Part shown: one piece after another, positions 52,313 to 60,573 of the stretch | Numbering within the stretch: the stretch's first letter is position 1 | Layout of the letters: every line of letters begins with the position of its first letter | DNA from: Brevibacillus fluminis | GTDB taxonomy: Bacteria; Bacillota; Bacilli; Brevibacillales; Brevibacillaceae | NCBI RefSeq assembly: GCF_003710825.1 | Contig: NZ_RHHQ01000008.1 | Location: forward strand, 310,001 to 374,000 | Length of the DNA: 64,000 bases | Direction: 5' to 3' | Notes under the pieces: model-generated | Told to the model about the DNA's origin: nothing | Database searches by the model: none | What the model saw: the letters and a program-made list of their open reading frames with translations, nothing else | Translations under genes and position numbers: made by a program

Positions 52313-53599
52313 TTACGCGATAATATCGAGCAGCTTGAATCCCATATGCGCAAGATTAACCAGCATCGTTTTTTGGTTATAGAACGGGAATGATTTGAGG
52401 TGTGCTTTTTCAAAGCGGTATCCACCAGCATTTCCCGTCACGATCCATTGCGCCAATAACTGGCCGAACAATGTGGAAAGCGAAGCCCCGTGCCCCGTAT
52501 AACCTGTTGCAAAATAGGCACCTTCTTTGGATCTACCGATTACCGGGAATGTGTCCACGGTAACCCCGATAAAACCGCCCCAGCTGTATTCAACTTTGCT
52601 TCCTGCCAATTTCGGCATCGCATTGACCATCGCATTGTAAACCTCTTGATACACGCCATCTCCCAAGTTCGGACGAATGTCGCCACCGCCGAATACCATT
52701 CGATTGTCCGGCGTTCGACGGAAATAGTAGAGGAAATTGCTTGTATCAAAAACCATGCGATCTTTCGGAATCACCTTATCGAGCAATGACTCGGGCAGCT
52801 GTTCGGTCGCAATGATACGCGCAGAGATCGGCAATACCCCTTTGTTCAGCTCTTTCATAATTTTTCCGGAGTAGCCATCCGTCGCTACAATGATGTCCTT
52901 TGCCGTTACGCTGCCTTTGTCTGTACGAACTTTTACACTATTTGTTCCATACTCAATCGATTGCGCTTTTGAATGTTCATAGATTCGTGCGCCGAGCTTC
53001 TTCGCCGCTTCTGCCAATCCGATGGCGTAATTCAGCGGCTGGAACGAGTAGCTCGAGTCGTCGACCAGGCAGCCATGATAAATCGGAGAATCGATTTCTT
53101 GATGCAGCTGGCTCCGATCAAGCACGCTTGACTCGTACCCGAAATTTTTGTTCATGTATTCACTTTCGATCTTCAAGCCTTCAAAATGCTTTGCTTTGTA
53201 AGCCGCCACGATGTGTCCCGTTTTTCGAAAATCACAGTTGATTTGGTGTTCATCGATCAATTTTTTGACCAGCTCAATGCTATACAAGGAGATGTCGTTT
53301 AGCTGCTTGGCCTCTTCTGTACCGTATTTTTTCGCAAGCTCCTGCATCGATGGCTTATAGCCTGGCAATACCATCCCACCATTCCGACCGCTGGCGCCGT
53401 ATCCAATCGTTTCCTGCTCCAGGACAATAACGTTCTTCCCAAGCTGCTGCAAATGGTAGGCAGAGGAAAGACCTGTGAAACCTGCTCCAATAATGACAAC
53501 ATCCGCCTCTTCTGTTCCTGTAAGAGACTTCCCTTTCTCATACTTGTTTGCAGTCGCTGTCCACAGAGAGAGAGTATCCATTCGATCCATCTTATCCAT
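52313..53599 (-). CDS. DAO-family FAD oxidoreductase (gamma-glutamylputrescine oxidase-like)
   Basis: FAD amine or amino-acid oxidase of 428 residues. ADVVIIGAGFTGLSSAYHLQ binds FAD, VLEQETIGYGASGRNGGMVL is the typical second motif, and the C-terminal VDTFPVIGRSKEGAYFATGYTGHG (in parts: PVIGRSKEGAYFATGYTGHG) closes the fold. AAAGGAG lies 11 bases before the ATG. First gene of the oxidase-dehydrogenase-MATE-cupin operon. Together with the next gene it resembles the PuuB/PuuC pair, but no gamma-glutamyl ligase (PuuA) is in the window, so a free amine or amino acid may be the substrate. Confidence 0.9.
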   Translation of the reverse strand: MDKMDRMDTLSLWTATANKYEKGKSLTGTEEADVVIIGAGFTGLSSAYHLQQLGKNVIVLEQETIGYGASGRNGGMVLPGYKPSMQELAKKYGTEEAKQLNDISLYSIELVKKLIDEHQINCDFRKTGHIVAAYKAKHFEGLKIESEYMNKNFGYESSVLDRSQLHQEIDSPIYHGCLVDDSSYSFQPLNYAIGLAEAAKKLGARIYEHSKAQSIEYGTNSVKVRTDKGSVTAKDIIVATDGYSGKIMKELNKGVLPISARIIATEQLPESLLDKVIPKDRMVFDTSNFLYYFRRTPDNRMVFGGGDIRPNLGDGVYQEVYNAMVNAMPKLAGSKVEYSWGGFIGVTVDTFPVIGRSKEGAYFATGYTGHGASLSTLFGQLLAQWIVTGNAGGYRFEKAHLKSFPFYNQKTMLVNLAHMGFKLLDIIA

Positions 53600-53671
53600 A
53601 GGCTGTTCTTCTCCTTTTGTGACAGGTATGTTACACTACCGTCAAGAATTATTCACACGCTTAATGAATCC

Positions 53672-53702
53672 ATGATATGAAATGGAGCGTTCTCCTAGTC
53701 AA
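53672..53702 (-). promoter_or_regulatory. MerR-type promoter with 19-bp spacer
   Basis: On the minus strand TTGACT (-35) and TATCAT (-10) are 19 bases apart, the over-long spacing that MerR proteins correct. The spacer contains GGAG-N4-CTCC (53684-53695). It drives the DAO oxidase operon. Confidence 0.65.
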
Positions 53703-53730
53703 TAACCATTTGAGTGCGTTTTCATAAACA

Positions 53731-53751
53731 AAAGTGGAGTTACTCCACTTT
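53731..53751. promoter_or_regulatory. Second GGAG/CTCC dyad before the MerR gene
   Basis: Arms AAAGTGGAG and CTCCACTTT around a 3-base centre. It lies about 20 bases before the MerR start codon and shares the GGAG-N-CTCC core with the spacer dyad. With its T-rich flank it could also act as a terminator. Confidence 0.5.
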
Positions 53752-53772
53752 TTATTTTCATTGGGGGCAACT

Positions 53773-55002
53773 ATGAAAATCGGTGCTTTTGCCAAGCTGT
53801 TTCATGTTACGACTGATACCGTCCGCTATTACATTGAGATTGGTTTATTAATTCCTGACAAAAAAAATGTCCACTATGCAATGAATCAGTCGTGCCTGGA
53901 TGATATGGCTTTTATCACAGAACTCAAAAAATTCCATTTTTCGTTACAAGAGATTCATCAAATTTTATCGTATCGCCGTGTCACCAACTTTTCCGACCAC
54001 GAGGATATCGACTACTATAACAACTTGCTCGTTGTCAAAAAGAATCAACTGATCAAAGAAAAAGAAGACATCTCGAAAGCGATCGTCTCCATTGAAAAAG
54101 CGATTCAGACGACCTCGCCTTCATCCAAGGAAGAGAAATTTACAGGGATTCCCCTCTCCTTCGTTCATCTGCTCTATTGTCCGAAGTGCCGCGTCCCGCT
54201 TGAAATGAACGACGTACAGATTAAAGAGGTCTACATTCAAACGGGAAGCTTGGTTTGCACCTGCGGATACGAGGCGACGATTGAGGAAGGCATCATCATC
54301 ACCGCTAACTTGTATGAGACGTCCCCTTATCCCTCTTATTTTTACGACAAAGAAACAATTAAAGAGATTACCCCAGGCATGATCAACCTATTTGAAAAAG
54401 GGAATCTATGGTTTCAAAAAACGTTGAAGCATGCCGACTTGACGAGAAAAATCATTGTGGAAACAAACGTTGACGCTTTTGTTTCGCTTCCCAAATATAT
54501 CGATGACCTTGATAGCAGCGCCTATTATGTTTTCAGTGGGTATTCGCTTGCCATGCTCAAGAAGCTGAAGAAAAGAATCGAGCGGATGAATCCCAAGCTG
54601 AACGTCCTCTATCTATTAAACTCGGATCTCAATCTGCCATTGAAGCCACATTGCATCGATATTTTTGTTGATAGCTATAGTACGAATGATTTTTCGCTGC
54701 TCAATCCACACTTTCCGTTTCAAATTCTCAAAAGCTACTTTCATCAAGATTCAACCATTATTGGTGGGTACTCGTATTACGACAGCTCAGCAAAATCATT
54801 GAAAAATGTCCCCGCCCTGTATCCAAATGCACACAAGCACATCATGAATCCAAACTATCTTGAAGAAAATCTAGCAGCCAGTGGCTTTCAAATCACACAA
54901 AGAGAAACAATCGGGCACTGTACCGATCCCGGAATATTTTTCGATTACCATGTGCATAACGAAAAGTTCCACAACCTGATGTATACCGCCAGCATGAAAT
55001 GA
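53773..55002 (+). CDS. MerR regulator fused to zinc ribbon and degenerate methyltransferase-like domain
   Basis: Protein of 409 residues. Residues 1-70 are a MerR winged helix (KLFHVTTDTVRYYIEIGLLI), about 82-115 a dimerisation coiled coil. Residues 130-170 are a zinc ribbon (Cys136, Cys139, Cys162, Cys164) and about 175-409 resemble a class I methyltransferase (SLAMLKKLKKRIERMN, then NLPLKPHCIDIFVDSYS, matching the usual post-II and IV segments). The glycine-rich motif I is missing, so SAM catalysis is doubtful. Zinc ribbon plus methyltransferase recalls RlmA rRNA methyltransferases. ATG at 53773 has TGGGGG upstream. Divergent from the oxidase-MATE operon, which it probably controls. I know of no described function. 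Confidence 0.85.
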   Translation: MKIGAFAKLFHVTTDTVRYYIEIGLLIPDKKNVHYAMNQSCLDDMAFITELKKFHFSLQEIHQILSYRRVTNFSDHEDIDYYNNLLVVKKNQLIKEKEDISKAIVSIEKAIQTTSPSSKEEKFTGIPLSFVHLLYCPKCRVPLEMNDVQIKEVYIQTGSLVCTCGYEATIEEGIIITANLYETSPYPSYFYDKETIKEITPGMINLFEKGNLWFQKTLKHADLTRKIIVETNVDAFVSLPKYIDDLDSSAYYVFSGYSLAMLKKLKKRIERMNPKLNVLYLLNSDLNLPLKPHCIDIFVDSYSTNDFSLLNPHFPFQILKSYFHQDSTIIGGYSYYDSSAKSLKNVPALYPNAHKHIMNPNYLEENLAASGFQITQRETIGHCTDPGIFFDYHVHNEKFHNLMYTASMK

Positions 55003-55012
55003 TACGGACGAC

Positions 55013-55050
55013 AAAAGAGGCAACGCAGATGCTGCGCTGCCTCTTTTTTT
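55013..55050 (+). terminator. Terminator of the MerR-fusion gene
   Basis: Arms AAGAGGCA and TGCCTCTT with further CGCAG/CTGCG pairing, followed by a long T run on the plus strand. Confidence 0.85.
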
Positions 55051-55059
55051 ATTACTTAA

Positions 55060-55108
55060 TTTACACAATGTAAAATACTTCACAAATATGCCGCTTTTAT
55101 ATTATACT
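55060..55108 (+). promoter_or_regulatory. SDR promoter with upstream palindrome
   Basis: TTTACACAATGTAAA (55060-55074) is a 15-base palindrome directly upstream of TTCACA-N18-TATACT (55079-55108), a reasonable sigma-A promoter for the SDR gene. The palindrome is a candidate operator, perhaps for the TetR protein at 56017. Confidence 0.5.
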
Positions 55109-55172
55109 GAAAACAAGGTACCCGAGTTCATATCATTTGCATGCAAAAATCGTGAAAAAAGGAATGGTAGAT

Positions 55173-55919
55173 ATGGGTCGTTTGCACGGAAAAGTTGCGA
55201 TTATTACTGGAGCCGCTCTCGGCATGGGCGCTGCGGAAGCAAAGCTGTTTGCGCAAGAAGGCGCCAAGGTTGTTGGAACCGACATCAAGGATGATGTGCT
55301 GCAGGAGGTCATCGACGAGATCAACCGCAGCGGTGGAGAAGCGATCGGCCTGCGCCATAACGTCGCCTCCGAGGAAGAATGGCGGCATGTGGTAAACGAG
55401 GCAGTCAGCCGCTTTGGCAAGGTGGACATTCTCGTCAACAACGCGGGAATTGCCTCGCCGAAAACGTTCGCAAACATGGAGATGGACGAATGGAATAAAG
55501 TGATGGACATCAACTTGTCCGGCTGCGTGCTCGGGATGAAATACGTCATCCCGGAAATGCAAAAAACTGGCGCAGGCTCTGTGATCAACATCTCGTCGAT
55601 CGGCGGCATTGTCGGCATGGCTGGCTCAAGCCCTTATACAGCGGCAAAAGGGGCACTGCGTGCGCTGTCCAAATCGGCCGCTGTGGAATATGCGAAGCAA
55701 AACATCCGCGTCAATTCAGTCCATCCCGGCATCATCGTCACCCCGATGACGGAGCCTTCCATGAAAGACGCGCTTCCGTATTTTCAAACATTCACGCAGC
55801 TGCCGTATTTCGGCAAGCCAGAGGACGTCGCATATGGCGTGCTGTACCTCGCCTCCGATGAGTCGCGATTCGTCACCGGCTCCGAGCTGGTCATCGACGG
55901 CGGGTGGACTGCGCTGTAA
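55173..55919 (+). CDS. Short-chain dehydrogenase/reductase (SDR)
   Basis: NAD(P)-dependent oxidoreductase of 248 residues, classical SDR. GKVAIITGAALGMGAAEAKL binds the cofactor, with Asp in VGTDIKDD favouring NAD. NNAG, the catalytic Ser in INISSIGG, and SPYTAAKGAL (Tyr and Lys) are intact, and the end is VTGSELVIDGGW. ATG at 55173 has AAGGA 9 bases upstream; a longer frame to 55137 is unlikely. A single-gene unit between two terminators. Substrate unknown; cyclic alcohol and sugar dehydrogenases are similar. Confidence 0.93.
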   Translation: MGRLHGKVAIITGAALGMGAAEAKLFAQEGAKVVGTDIKDDVLQEVIDEINRSGGEAIGLRHNVASEEEWRHVVNEAVSRFGKVDILVNNAGIASPKTFANMEMDEWNKVMDINLSGCVLGMKYVIPEMQKTGAGSVINISSIGGIVGMAGSSPYTAAKGALRALSKSAAVEYAKQNIRVNSVHPGIIVTPMTEPSMKDALPYFQTFTQLPYFGKPEDVAYGVLYLASDESRFVTGSELVIDGGWTAL

Positions 55920-55928
55920 TCGCCAAAA

Positions 55929-55972
55929 AAAGCCTTGTGCATCCACGATGGTACGTGGGGACACAAGGCTTT
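55929..55972 (+). terminator. Terminator of the SDR gene
   Basis: Arms AAAGCCTTGTG (55929-55939) and CACAAGGCTTT (55962-55972) pair perfectly over 11 bases with a 22-base loop that can pair internally. It can act in both directions. Confidence 0.7.
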
Positions 55973-56016
55973 TGTGCTATACGGGCTGCCGCTTTGCCGA
56001 AAAGCATGGAGTAGTT

Positions 56017-56658
56017 TCAATCGCATTTTTGCCCGCTTCCTTTTTTGCCGCTATTCTCCGGCACCTGTTTGTACGGCCCCCGAATGGACAGGTTCATCAG
56101 CTGCGCAGCGATCTCTTCCTCCGCATACGGCATCTGGTTTTCGATCCACCAGATGATCACTTCCAAAAAAGCGGACTCAACATACTTCACCGCCACCTCC
56201 CGCGAGGCGGTCAGATTCCGGTCATCCGGCTCCGTAAGATCAATTCCTTTCGAGACAAATTCATGGATGACCTCCAGCAAGCCGGACGTGAAATACGGTA
56301 ACCGGTTACGCACCAGCAACGCGTAGTACACGTTGAAATGCTCTCCGATGTGATGGAACAGCCGCACAAAGCTGGGATGCGGAGCCCCGCTCACAAAATC
56401 GAAGTTATCGTCCTCCACCTCATCATGCAAGGAGATGTTTTCCTTCAGCTGCTCCAATAGTTCACGGATGTACTTGTGGATAAAGTCCTGTTTGTCATCA
56501 AAATGCAAATAAAACGTGGCTCGCTTGATCGTCGCCCGCTCGGTAATGTCCTGGACGGTGATTTGCTCGAAATCCCGCTCTTCCATCAGCTCGATCAGTG
56601 CTTTGCGGAGCAGCTGATGCGTTCGGTAGACGCGGGGGTCCATTTTTCGATTGTTCAT
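56017..56658 (-). CDS. TetR/AcrR family regulator
   Basis: Repressor of 213 residues. The N-terminal helix-turn-helix ITVQDITERATIKRATFYLHF with FDDKQDFIHKYI is typical, and the C-terminal part is an all-helical ligand domain that contains VKYVESAFLEVIIWWIENQM. The overall look is of the TetR_C_33 or YfiR-like group. AAAGGA lies before the ATG. Convergent with the SDR gene; it may control that gene, since a palindrome lies at the SDR promoter. Confidence 0.9.
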   Translation of the reverse strand: MNNRKMDPRVYRTHQLLRKALIELMEERDFEQITVQDITERATIKRATFYLHFDDKQDFIHKYIRELLEQLKENISLHDEVEDDNFDFVSGAPHPSFVRLFHHIGEHFNVYYALLVRNRLPYFTSGLLEVIHEFVSKGIDLTEPDDRNLTASREVAVKYVESAFLEVIIWWIENQMPYAEEEIAAQLMNLSIRGPYKQVPENSGKKGSGQKCD

Positions 56659-56773
56659 AGGTACGGTCCTTTTCGCAAAAAAATGATGAGAGGGAAGTAA
56701 CCGACAGGTACTTCCCTGCCTGTCTTTTATTTTACATGGTGGAGCGGGGGTTCGCTATGGAGCGTGCTGAAAA

Positions 56774-56816
56774 GAAAAAAAGCGAACCGCCGCCAATCCG
56801 GCAGGTCCGCTTTTTG
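56774..56816. terminator. Terminator of the enolase-superfamily gene
   Basis: Arms GCGAACC (56782-56788) and GGTCCGC (56804-56810) with inner GCCG/CGGC pairing; T or A runs on both sides make it usable from either strand. Confidence 0.75.
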
Positions 56817-56826
56817 TTATCCGCAC

Positions 56827-57939
56827 TTATCTTTTAAATTCCTTAATCTCCACCGTGTATTTATCCAGCAATTCCGGCATCGGCTGGTAGCCAATGCCCG
56901 CTCCTGCAGGCACATCGATGGTGCCGTCCGGAGACACGATAACTTCCGGATTGATAATGTCCTCTTGCCAGTAGCGGGAAGAGCCCGATGTATCTCCCGG
57001 GATTTTGAAATTGTCCAGCGAGGTGATCGCGATATTGTGCGCGCGGCCGATACCGGACTCCAGCATACCGCCGCACCATACCGGGATACCGTGCGATTGG
57101 CAAAGGTCGTGGATACGCTTGGACTCGGAAATTCCGCCGACGCGACCGATCTTGATGTTGATCGTGCGCGTGCTGCCCATCTCGATTGCTTTGCGTGCAT
57201 CTTCCAGCGAGTGGATGCTCTCATCGAGGCAGATCGGCGTTTTCAGCTGCTTTTGCAGCTTCGCATGGTCAAAAATGTCATCGTGGGCAAGCGGCTGCTC
57301 GATCATCAGCAGGTTCAGTTTGTCCAGCTCTTTGAAAATCTCGATGTCGTCCAAGGTATAAGCGGAGTTGGCGTCCGCCATCATCGGGATGTCACCGAAT
57401 TTTTCACGCAGGGCTGTCATCACCTCGACGTCCTGTCCAGGCTTGATCTTGATTTTCATACGGCGATAGCCTTGGTTCAGGAACGTGTCGACCAGGCGGT
57501 ACATATCGTCGATCGTTTTTTGAATCCCGATGCTCACACCCACCTCGATTTTGTCTTTCGTCCCTCCGATGGCTTTCGCGAGCGGAATGCCTTGCTCTTT
57601 AGCGTACAGATCCCAGTATGCGCCTTCAAGAGCGGATTTGGCCATGTTGTTGCGACGGATCGGTGCGAACAGCTTGCCGATTTCATCTGGATGCGAGAGT
57701 TCGCCATGCTCGAACAGCCACGGAATAAGGAAATCTTCCGAAATATGCATGCACGTCTTCACCGTTTCTTCGCTGTACAGCGGGTCGATGTCAGCAACAC
57801 ATTCCCCGTAGCCAATGTGATCCTTCGTATGAACCTCGGTCACGTAAAAATCTTTAACTGTCATCGTGCCAAAGCTGGTTTGAAACGGTGCTTTCAGGTT
57901 GAGCTGCATTTTACGCAATACGATTTTGTCTGCTTTCAT
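56827..57939 (-). CDS. o-succinylbenzoate synthase / N-succinylamino acid racemase family enzyme
   Basis: Enolase-superfamily enzyme of 370 residues. The muconate-cycloisomerase subgroup residues are visible: the K-x-K pair in RMKIKIKPGQD, metal ligands Asp in MADANSAY, Glu in MIEQPLAHDD and Asp in CLDESIHS, and the second Lys in NIKIGRVGG. CGGMLESGIGRAHN is typical of the OSBS/NSAR branch. GGGAGG lies before the ATG. It is not next to other menaquinone genes but 24 bp after an RpiR regulator, which favours N-succinylamino acid racemase or a dipeptide epimerase over menaquinone synthesis. The sequence alone does not decide. Confidence 0.88.
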   Translation of the reverse strand: MKADKIVLRKMQLNLKAPFQTSFGTMTVKDFYVTEVHTKDHIGYGECVADIDPLYSEETVKTCMHISEDFLIPWLFEHGELSHPDEIGKLFAPIRRNNMAKSALEGAYWDLYAKEQGIPLAKAIGGTKDKIEVGVSIGIQKTIDDMYRLVDTFLNQGYRRMKIKIKPGQDVEVMTALREKFGDIPMMADANSAYTLDDIEIFKELDKLNLLMIEQPLAHDDIFDHAKLQKQLKTPICLDESIHSLEDARKAIEMGSTRTINIKIGRVGGISESKRIHDLCQSHGIPVWCGGMLESGIGRAHNIAITSLDNFKIPGDTSGSSRYWQEDIINPEVIVSPDGTIDVPAGAGIGYQPMPELLDKYTVEIKEFKR

Positions 57940-57963
57940 GAGAAAACCCTCCCGTTTGATCGT

Positions 57964-58806
57964 TTATTCAACAAAAATGCCTTGCGTGGTGTACAGTCGC
58001 TCCAGCGTTTGCGAACGTGCCTGCACGTGTTCCTTGTTCTTCGTGGTCATCCCCACCATGATCAGGTTGAGCAGGCTTTGCAGCCCGGTGTTGGAGCTGA
58101 ACATGGAGGTCAGGTTTTCCTCCGTCGTGAACGTCAGATCCGCAAGCTGCCCCAAAGGCGACAGCGGCCGGTCCGTGGCGGCGATGATGCGCACCCCCTG
58201 GTTTTTCGCGCATTCCGCTGTTTGGACGGCATCCCGGCTGTATCGGGGATACGACAGGATGAACACGACGGAACGATCGGTCAGCGTGCTGATTTTCTCC
58301 GGCATGTCGCCGGCGCCCTGCAGCAGCTGGACATGGCCTCTGCACTGGCTGAGGACAAAGGAGAACCAGTGGGCGGCGCCATAGGAAGCGCGGAAGCCAG
58401 CAACCAACACTTGATCGGCTTCATTCAACCAATCGACCGCCTGCCAAATGTCCGCTTCGTTGATCGACGTTGCGAGTTGGCGTACGATGGCGACATCACG
58501 GTCCAGCACGCTGGCGAAAAGCGACTTTTCCTTTTCAAGCGAATCTGCCTCCGTCTCCTGCTCCAATACGGAGAGCCCCTCTTTTTTCAGCACCTGCTGC
58601 TGGATGCGTGCCTGCATGTCGGGAAACCCGTTGAAGCCGAGCGCATAGGAGAGTCGAATGACCGTCGCCTCGCTGACGTCCGCTTCCCTTCCCAGCTGGG
58701 CAGCTGTCAGAAAGGCCGATTGCTCTGGCTTCATCAGCAAAAATTCGGCGACTTTTTTCTGGCCGGGCGATAGCTGTGACAGCTTTTCTCGGATCAACGC
58801 TTCCAT
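57964..58806 (-). CDS. MurR/RpiR family regulator
   Basis: Regulator of 280 residues. The N-terminal helix-turn-helix LGREADVSEATVIRLSYALG is the RpiR motif, and about 110-250 is a SIS domain (VLVAGFRASYGAAHWFSFVL, SVVFILSYPRYSRDAVQTAE) that binds sugar phosphates or related ligands. GAGGAGG lies before the ATG at 58806; the frame continues to 58824. It is in one operon with the enolase-superfamily gene, 24 bp apart. The SIS fold with an amino-acid racemase partner suggests amino-sugar or peptide metabolism, but this is inference. Confidence 0.91.
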   Translation of the reverse strand: MEALIREKLSQLSPGQKKVAEFLLMKPEQSAFLTAAQLGREADVSEATVIRLSYALGFNGFPDMQARIQQQVLKKEGLSVLEQETEADSLEKEKSLFASVLDRDVAIVRQLATSINEADIWQAVDWLNEADQVLVAGFRASYGAAHWFSFVLSQCRGHVQLLQGAGDMPEKISTLTDRSVVFILSYPRYSRDAVQTAECAKNQGVRIIAATDRPLSPLGQLADLTFTTEENLTSMFSSNTGLQSLLNLIMVGMTTKNKEHVQARSQTLERLYTTQGIFVE

Positions 58807-58930
58807 CCGCACTGTCCTCCTCACCTGAATGTAGTAAATTCTTCACTCTTTTTAAATATTGTAGCTTTTCCTTCATAACCTTCTAATTGATTTTTACCAC
58901 ATATTCGCACGAATGGGAAGAGGGTATTTC

Positions 58931-58963
58931 AGAAAAAATTCCTCTGGTAAAGAACCAGAGGAA
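58931..58963 (-). terminator. Terminator of the MocR gene
   Basis: Arms TTCCTCTGGT (58939-58948) and ACCAGAGGAA (58954-58963) pair perfectly over 10 bases with a 5-base loop, and TTTTTT follows on the minus strand. Confidence 0.88.
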
Positions 58964-58974
58964 CGAATCGGGAA

Positions 58975-60420
58975 CTATTTGGCCATGTTTTTCAGAATGT
59001 CCGCCAGCAGGCGAATGCCTTCTCTTAGCTCGGGCAGCGACGCATAGGCGTACGACAGCCGCAAGAAGCGGTCGCGGTCCTGCCCATAGATGCTGCCGGG
59101 ATTGAGCAGAACGCCTTGGCGCTGTGCCTTGCTGAATAGTTCATGGATCGGAAGCTTTTCCTTCAGCTTCAACCAAATGAAAAATCCACCTGCTGGACTC
59201 TCCCATTCCGCGAGATCGCTCATATGAAGCCCCAACGCTTCGAGCATCGCCGCCTTGCGATTGCGCAGCTCCTCCCGGATGTATGCGACATGCTTCTGAT
59301 ACTCGCCGCTTGTCAGCCATTCGGCAGCGACACGCTGGGAGAGCGAGCTTGTGCCATAGTCGGTCTGCATTTTGATATCCGCCAGACGCTCGATCACCGG
59401 CTCCGGCCCGATGATCCACCCGATGCGCAGGCCTGGACTTAGTGTTTTCGACAGGCTGCCGAGATACAGGACATGCCCGTGCCTGTCCATCGCTTTGAGC
59501 GGTGCGGGCGGCGGCTCATCGAACCACAGCTCCCGGTACAGATCATCCTCGATCACGGGCAGACGCTCCGCTTCGCAAGCCTGCATCAGCTCCTGCCGTC
59601 TTTTCTTTGACATCAATATGCCGGTCGGATTGTGAAAGCACGGATTCGTATACAAAATATCCGCCTTCCCCTGCTTTCGGAGCGCAGAGATTCCCCCTGG
59701 CAACAGACCTTGCGCATCCATCTCCAGACTGGTCAGCTTCATCCCCGCCGATTGAAACACGTGCAGCGAATACAGGTAAGATGGCTTTTCCAAAAGGACG
59801 GTCGAGCCCCGATGCAAAAGCCCCACCGATATCAATTGGAGTGCTTGCAGCGCCCCAGACACGATCAAAATCGATGACGGTGACGCTTCGATGCCGAACG
59901 AACGCACATAATCGCTGACCGCTTGCCGCAGCGGCCCGTATCCTTTCGGTTCCTCGTAGCCGAACGCATGCAGATTGTCCGTTACTTTGTGCATCAACCG
60001 CTGCATCGTCTGAAGCGGGAAAATCTCGGACGACAGCTCGCCCTTGCTCAATTGGATCAAACTGGCGTCAAATTCGTCCTGATTGATTTTTTGCACAGTA
60101 TCCTGGCTTGGCTTGTGCACACCGGAAGTGACATACGCGTTCCAGTCCGGCGGCGGGTTGGTCGCCAAAAGCGTCCACGTGTTGTTGACAACGACCGTCC
60201 CCTTACCCATTTGCCCCTCGATCAGGCCATCTGCGGTCAGCTCCTCGATCGCGGTAATGATCGTGCTCCTATTCACCTTGAACTGGCTGGCCAACGTGCG
60301 CTGACTCGGGATTTTGCTGCCGATCGGCCACTCGCCCTTGGCGATTTTCTCTTTGATATAAGCGATGATCTGCTGGTATTTGGGAAGCTGTCCCTCCGCG
60401 GTTTGCCCGTCTCGGCCCAT
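58975..60420 (-). CDS. MocR family regulator (GntR helix-turn-helix plus aminotransferase domain)
   Basis: Regulator of 481 residues. Residues about 15-80 are a GntR winged helix (KIPSQRTLASQFKVNRSTII), and about 110-481 are a fold-type I aminotransferase domain with ALQLISVGLLHRGSTVLLE and the PLP-binding lysine in LYLGSLSKTLSPGLRIGW. GGGGACGGAG lies upstream of the ATG. It is divergent from an EamA exporter, with an inverted repeat between them, a common MocR arrangement. PLP or an amino compound may be the effector; the target is probably the exporter. Confidence 0.93.
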   Translation of the reverse strand: MGRDGQTAEGQLPKYQQIIAYIKEKIAKGEWPIGSKIPSQRTLASQFKVNRSTIITAIEELTADGLIEGQMGKGTVVVNNTWTLLATNPPPDWNAYVTSGVHKPSQDTVQKINQDEFDASLIQLSKGELSSEIFPLQTMQRLMHKVTDNLHAFGYEEPKGYGPLRQAVSDYVRSFGIEASPSSILIVSGALQALQLISVGLLHRGSTVLLEKPSYLYSLHVFQSAGMKLTSLEMDAQGLLPGGISALRKQGKADILYTNPCFHNPTGILMSKKRRQELMQACEAERLPVIEDDLYRELWFDEPPPAPLKAMDRHGHVLYLGSLSKTLSPGLRIGWIIGPEPVIERLADIKMQTDYGTSSLSQRVAAEWLTSGEYQKHVAYIREELRNRKAAMLEALGLHMSDLAEWESPAGGFFIWLKLKEKLPIHELFSKAQRQGVLLNPGSIYGQDRDRFLRLSYAYASLPELREGIRLLADILKNMAK

Positions 60421-60460
60421 TTTTGCTCCGTCCCCTTTTCTCCCAAAAGTGGTTGGGTTG

Positions 60461-60542
60461 TGACTTCATCAACTGGTTGAAGTCATTTTACCAATTCTTG
60501 ATTACCATGAACATACACGATGATCGTCCGTTATACTGGTTG
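60461..60542. promoter_or_regulatory. Operator region between MocR and the EamA gene
   Basis: Perfect 8-base arms TGACTTCA (60461-60468) and TGAAGTCA (60478-60485) flank TCAACTGGT. The motif ACTGGTTG occurs at 60472 and again at 60535, 63 bp apart (six helical turns), the second over a TATACT-like -10 box. This suits a MocR dimer binding repeated sites. Confidence 0.55.
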
Positions 60543-60573
60543 GTTTTTTCAATCGAAAGGGTGGAAAGTTACC

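Noticed and set aside
56764..58773. Long open frame of 669 codons on the plus strand opposite the enolase-superfamily and RpiR genes
   Set aside because: It runs antisense across two genes with clear families, has no recognisable domain and no binding site at its start. Its Arg/His/Asp-rich composition is what a complementary frame of such genes gives.
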